Assembly (NCBI GenBank): GCA_015501605.1
Contig: JADNRZ010000026.1
Coordinates: 124,001-188,000, forward strand
Direction of reading: 5' to 3'
DNA length: 64,000 bases
Origin: Panaeolus papilionaceus
Lineage: Eukaryota > Basidiomycota > Agaricomycetes > Agaricales
Made by a program: the position numbers and the translations under genes. The notes beneath the pieces were generated by a model. That model saw only the letters and a program-made list of their open reading frames with translations. It ran no database searches and had not been told where the DNA came from. Below, piece after piece: positions 60,361 to 64,000 of this stretch (the stretch's first letter is position 1; each line of letters begins with the position of its first letter).

Positions 60361-61615
60361 ATGTGTAAGCATTAGGTTGTCGCGAAGTCGGAAGTGTCAC
60401 TTCGGCTTCCTCGGGCTGAGCGCTGAGCGCTGAATCCTCCGCAACAGTCATTATGATGTCACAAGATCTCTCCTCACTCGAGCCTCGGAATCCTCGCGAC
60501 CTGGAATAGAACGTTATTCTCATATCAACTATAAAGAATGCCCATCTGCTGTCTCTGGCTCTGGCACTCTCGAATGGTTTCGTGCGCTTTGAGCGAAAGA
60601 TTGGAGAGAGAGTACTGATGGACCTCATCATGATGTCAGTGCACCGCACTCCGTCTGAGGATTTCCACGGTGATATCTCATCTTTTTGTCCTGGTTCTCC
60701 TCTTATTTCTTATTTCTGCTCTTTCTTTCGTTTTCTTCGTTGGTCATGGGGCACACGAAGGGGAATGCAACATGGGAACGGAGGCACCACCTTCACGCGA
60801 ACCGGATGCGATTCCCCCATTTTTACAGATACTTATCGCCGTTATTGGACCTTACAAACGACGATATATATACATATGTGTGTGTATAAGTTTGAACTTA
60901 ATAGCGCCCAAGGCATATGCGACCTTCACGGTGATTCACTCCAGATCTAGCCATTTGATACGCATCGCTCTTGAACTTACTTATTGCGCATATTTTATTT
61001 TTAAAAGGCAATAGGGCTATAAGGCTTAAGAAATTAGAGAATAGTCTATGAATAAAGCCTCATACTCGGCGGTGTCAAATAGAGATTATGAGACCCCTTA
61101 TGGGATTCGTCCTTTATGGATTGGTTTTGTTACGTTCAACTCCCCCTCCGTCCTAAACCAAACAAATTACGGGGTAAGCGTATATTAATAGGTCAACCGT
61201 GACGGCCGACTGTACTTGGACGTCAGTATGACTCCACAGGACGAAGTTGTTCTTGCATTCCCAGAACAGGTTGCTTGACAGGAGATCATGGTCGGGGACT
61301 CGTACCTGGTAGACTAATGGTCTTGGCCTACACTTGGTACTAAGAACACGAAGCGCTGGTACTCAGTGGTATTACTATACATAGAAGCGAGATGGAGTAC
61401 TGGGTGGTAAAAATAGATACATGGGCGACCCGCTTCGCAAGGCCATTGGAGCTTGATCTCGGCCTAAATAAAGACATCTAGTCCCTCTTGAGAAATCCAG
61501 CTTCGAAATGATAGGTAATGGGGTAAGGTGCTCGTGAAAAAGTAGTATAAAGGAGCATGGCAGAGAAACGAAATATCCCAAGAAAATATCTCCCAGAGTT
61601 TACATTCTTTTCCTA
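60361..61615. other. repeat leader fragment and promoter of the secreted-protein gene
   Basis: The first 200 bp resemble the sequence after boxes 3 and 5 (GTCATTATGATGTC...CTCTCCTCACTCGAGCC). The remainder is unique, with a TAGTATAAAGGAGC TATA-like site near 61545 ahead of the gene at 61616. Short frames at 60.58-61.01 kb are not supported. Confidence 0.4.
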
Positions 61616-62013
61616 ATGCACGCCAAGCTACTCCCCTCTCTTCTCCTCGCTGTTGTATTTGCTGCGGTATCTACCAGAGCAGATACCATTGTCGCTTTCA
61701 GCGGAAGCAGCTGCGATGGAAGTGCAGGTGCAACAGTTCAGTGTGATGGGAGCTGCCACCAGTTTGCAGGAAGACATTCCGTCCGAGTATGTGTTTCCTC
61801 GCTGCAATATTATGACTTAGACGTCGCTGACCATTAATCAAGACCAGTGGGGGGACGCACTGTATCTCGTACTTTGAAAACAATGCCTGCAACTTCCAAG
61901 AGTCCTTAGGAGGTACTTCCATTGTAAATGGGAACCAATGCTCCAATGTCAATACTGGAGGCCCTGTAAACTCGTTCATTTGCGCTCCCAACACGATCTG
62001 CTTAGTATGGTGA
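61616..62013 (+). CDS. small secreted cysteine-rich protein
   Basis: Two exons (61616-61786, 61843-62013) with a 56-nt intron give 113 residues. MHAKLLPSLLLAVVFAAVSTRA is a clear signal peptide, cleaved near ADTIVAF. The mature part of about 90 residues has eight cysteines: SSCDGS, VQCDGSCHQF, GTHCISYF, NNACNF, NQCSN, FICAPNTICLVW. It fits the small secreted proteins abundant in agaricomycetes, which act at the cell surface or toward hosts and competitors; no function is known for this type. The acceptor AAG at 61842 rather than the nearby CAG is required by frame. A GTGAGT follows at 62010, but splicing there also gives an immediate stop, so the end is Trp or Val at most one residue apart. 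It sits between two repeat blocks. Confidence 0.72.
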
Positions 62014-62254
62014 GTATTGATAATATTGCCATTTTGTGATTTGCTGTACCCACACACCGCTCCTAGATCTTGCCCTTCAGAAGACCGGACTTGTCAGTGG
62101 CACCCGGAGACTATACTTGAACCTAAATAAATTTGAAACTGATTTGTATATCTGTACCACCTACATAGCATACTTGAGAACTTCGTACTTCTGTTCTGAC
62201 TTGTTAGTGAAATGCAACATTTGTAAGGTTGACGAAGTGAACAGAGGGCGGAGG
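62014..62254. other. spacer after secreted-protein gene
   Basis: No gene; leads into the DUF262 exon fragment. Confidence 0.4.
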
Positions 62255-62533
62255 AAGTAGTGCGAATGCGAATAAGAATGATGCGCCGGTGAAGGTGTTG
62301 CCCATTGAGTTTCAGATGATGCCTGTGATGATTTTGCGTGGATGGAGAGAGAGCGGAGAGAGAAGGGAGGGGGGTGTGAAACCCAAGAAGGGGGTCGACA
62401 TAATTCGGATATGGACGTCGAGGAGGAGGAGTCTGATGAGGATGATAAGGACGACAACGACGACGACGACGAAGGGAGCGATGACGGGGTGGATAAAGCC
62501 TCTCTGGCTAAAGAATTTGTTGACAATTTGAGT
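62255..62533 (+). pseudogene. fragment of the last DUF262 exon
   Basis: Matches 56690-56975 of the DUF262 gene, starting at GCGAATGCGA and GATGCGCCGGTGAAGGTG, continuing through IEFQMM, the WMERE stretch, the DMDV acidic run and ending at GVDKASLAKEF. A missing T in the ATTTTGCGTGG segment shifts the frame relative to the intact IFAWMERE. It has no start, upstream exons or stop of its own and ends directly at the ACGCGT box. Confidence 0.85.
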
Positions 62534-62570
62534 TGACGCGACGCGTCGTTCACGTGAATTGTTCGCGTCA
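62526..62570 (+). repeat. ACGCGT + CACGTG box, copy 5
   Basis: ATTTGAGTTGACGCGACGCGTCGTTCACGTGAATTG, then TTCGCGTCACACTGTGAC. It abuts the DUF262 exon fragment and begins a leader block matching that after copy 3. Confidence 0.7.
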
Positions 62571-63830
62571 CACTGTGACTTTTCGCGTTCGGCGACTTGA
62601 CTTCAGCGGGTTCCACTGAGAATCCACTGGCATCAACAGCCATCAGGATTATGATCATTGCAGCTCTCTCTTCACTCATGGCTTAGGCGACTCGTAATCT
62701 GAACCGAAACTCTTTATTCTTATGTTAATTTCAGAGAATACGGAGCCCATGAGACAGTGCACAGAGTCCGCAGACTGAGCCAGAGAGATGACAATCTTCG
62801 TTCAATCTAGTGGCAACTCTGTCCTGATTCTTTGAACCAAAAAGCTGGCAATTATTCTCTCTCTCTAACCCAGATGCACTGGGAACTCCGATCTGGATTT
62901 TCATCCTGTGTGATGACATCTCATCCAAGTCTGTTTTCACTGGGGTTCTGGGCCGCTGTAGCTGCTATCATGATCCTGATATCCCGATTCCGATATTGGC
63001 TCTCTCAGTCTCAACGTTGAACTTTACTCTTTTAAATTTTGGAGACGATTACGCAGGCAGCGTACGAGAACGCACGGCGGGGCCATAGTACTTGGACATG
63101 CGTAGACGCATTGGCGTGATGAATGCAATGCGGCTTGAGTATCCCAAGATCCTATAAATGGTTACTGATTGCGATCTCTGATTTTGGCTTCCCATCCGAG
63201 TGCTGTCTTTCGCTCTTTTGGTTTTTTATTTTTTTCTGTAATCCCCCCAGCCTTTTTTTCCTTCAATTTTATCATGGTTAGGGAATGTTAGGGAAGGGCG
63301 CCGGCGCACGACACAGCGAAATGGAATCTATAACCAGGTCGAAGGTAAGGATCTACATGCTGGCGAGGTCGCCTCTATATAAGTGTGACTACGTGACTGG
63401 GTGACAGAGGAATGGGTGGGGAATAGGAGAGAGGAAATAGGAGAGAGGAAAGAGGAGAACGTGGTGATCCTGACAGGGGATGATCAGGAGGCATCATGAG
63501 AACGCGACGCGGACTATAGTCAGACGACATGATGCAGAAAAGCAGGCTAGTGTTGTTGACTAACTTGAACCTGCTCCTGTCCGCTTGTGATGCCGCCATT
63601 GTGTTCTCTGAGTTAGCTCTCTGTGATCGTGCTCCTTGTCTTTTATGCTCCACACACACTCCTCCCTTCATTTTTTCTCTGTTTTTACTTTTTATGTGTG
63701 CTGTACTTGTCACTTTGAAGGATTGGGAGACATGGCACGAAAGCGCCTCAGGATATCCACGGGCAAGCGACGGAATAGTAGGCTAAGTTGTAGCTTTCGC
63801 TTTTTCCTCGTCTATTGATGAGACACATAC
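62571..63830 (+). repeat. right array, second block
   Basis: Leader 62571-63050, then units with GTACGAGAACGC (about 63062), GATCTCTGATTTTGGCTT (about 63173), ATGAGAACGCGACGCGG (about 63497) and GTTCTCTGAGTTAGCT (about 63603). A GA-rich minisatellite GAATAGGAGAGAGGAAA lies at about 63420-63455. No gene recognised. Confidence 0.7.
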
Positions 63831-64000
63831 GCTGGCGCTTTCGGCATTATCGCACCCCTTGTTCAAGATTTTATCAATCCTATGGTTTTCTCTCCTACAC
63901 CTCTTATTTTTATTTTATGTTTTTTTTTTCAAACAGGGTCTAGCTCTAGCATTTCGAAACCACGCATACAAGTCAATTACTTCACAATTTCAACTCGGCT
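63831..64000. other. right edge, no gene
   Basis: T-rich sequence with a poly-T run near 63930. Nothing recognised. Confidence 0.5.

Overview
The window is from a filamentous basidiomycete, most likely a mushroom-forming agaricomycete. Genes are broken by many short GT-AG introns (about 50-70 nt, two clear GC-AG cases). The gene set fits: a CaaX lipopeptide pheromone precursor, a BTB protein, a GPI-type double cupredoxin, a DUF262 (GmrSD N-terminal-like) protein, and tRNA-Glu genes with tiny introns. All exon models were built by eye from splice signals, frame continuity and family motifs; none was tested with transcripts or database searches.

Layout. 1-12 kb is gene-poor. It holds a pheromone precursor ending in CVIA (1416-1523), three small single-domain dsRNA-binding proteins (3001-3304 and 4473-4742 on minus, 10442-10827 on plus), a Cys-rich putative zinc protein (8143-8895, minus) and two damaged tRNA-Glu copies. 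12-15 kb has an intronless BTB gene and a tandem ABM-domain protein. 14.6-17.7 kb is empty to my eye. 17.7-23.5 kb has an EFM7/NNT1-type methyltransferase with two abnormally long introns, a 523-bp TA-flanked inverted-repeat element and the cupredoxin gene. 23.5-33.4 kb is sparse, with tRNA-Gly and a polytopic NAD-binding-like membrane protein.

33.4-42.3 kb is a dense metabolic block: a 15-exon aldo/keto reductase, two intron-bearing tRNA-Glu genes, and a same-strand pair formed by a LamB/YcsF (PxpA-like) protein and a 1257-residue biotin carboxylase-KipA-KipI-BCCP fusion. Together the pair carries, in two genes, the parts that bacteria encode as separate lactam/5-oxoproline-hydrolase subunits beside biotin carboxylase and biotin carrier genes.

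42.6-64 kb is built from a dispersed repeat of roughly 220-240 bp. The repeat lies in one orientation left of the MAD1 and DUF262 genes and in the opposite orientation inside and right of the DUF262 gene. It fills the 1.8-kb intron of that gene and comes with a broken inverted copy of the gene's 5' half (48.17-48.64 kb), a truncated copy of its last exon (62.26-62.53 kb) and five copies of an ACGCGT/CACGTG box. MAD1 and DUF262 share a 490-bp divergent promoter. A small secreted Cys-rich protein gene lies at 61.6 kb.
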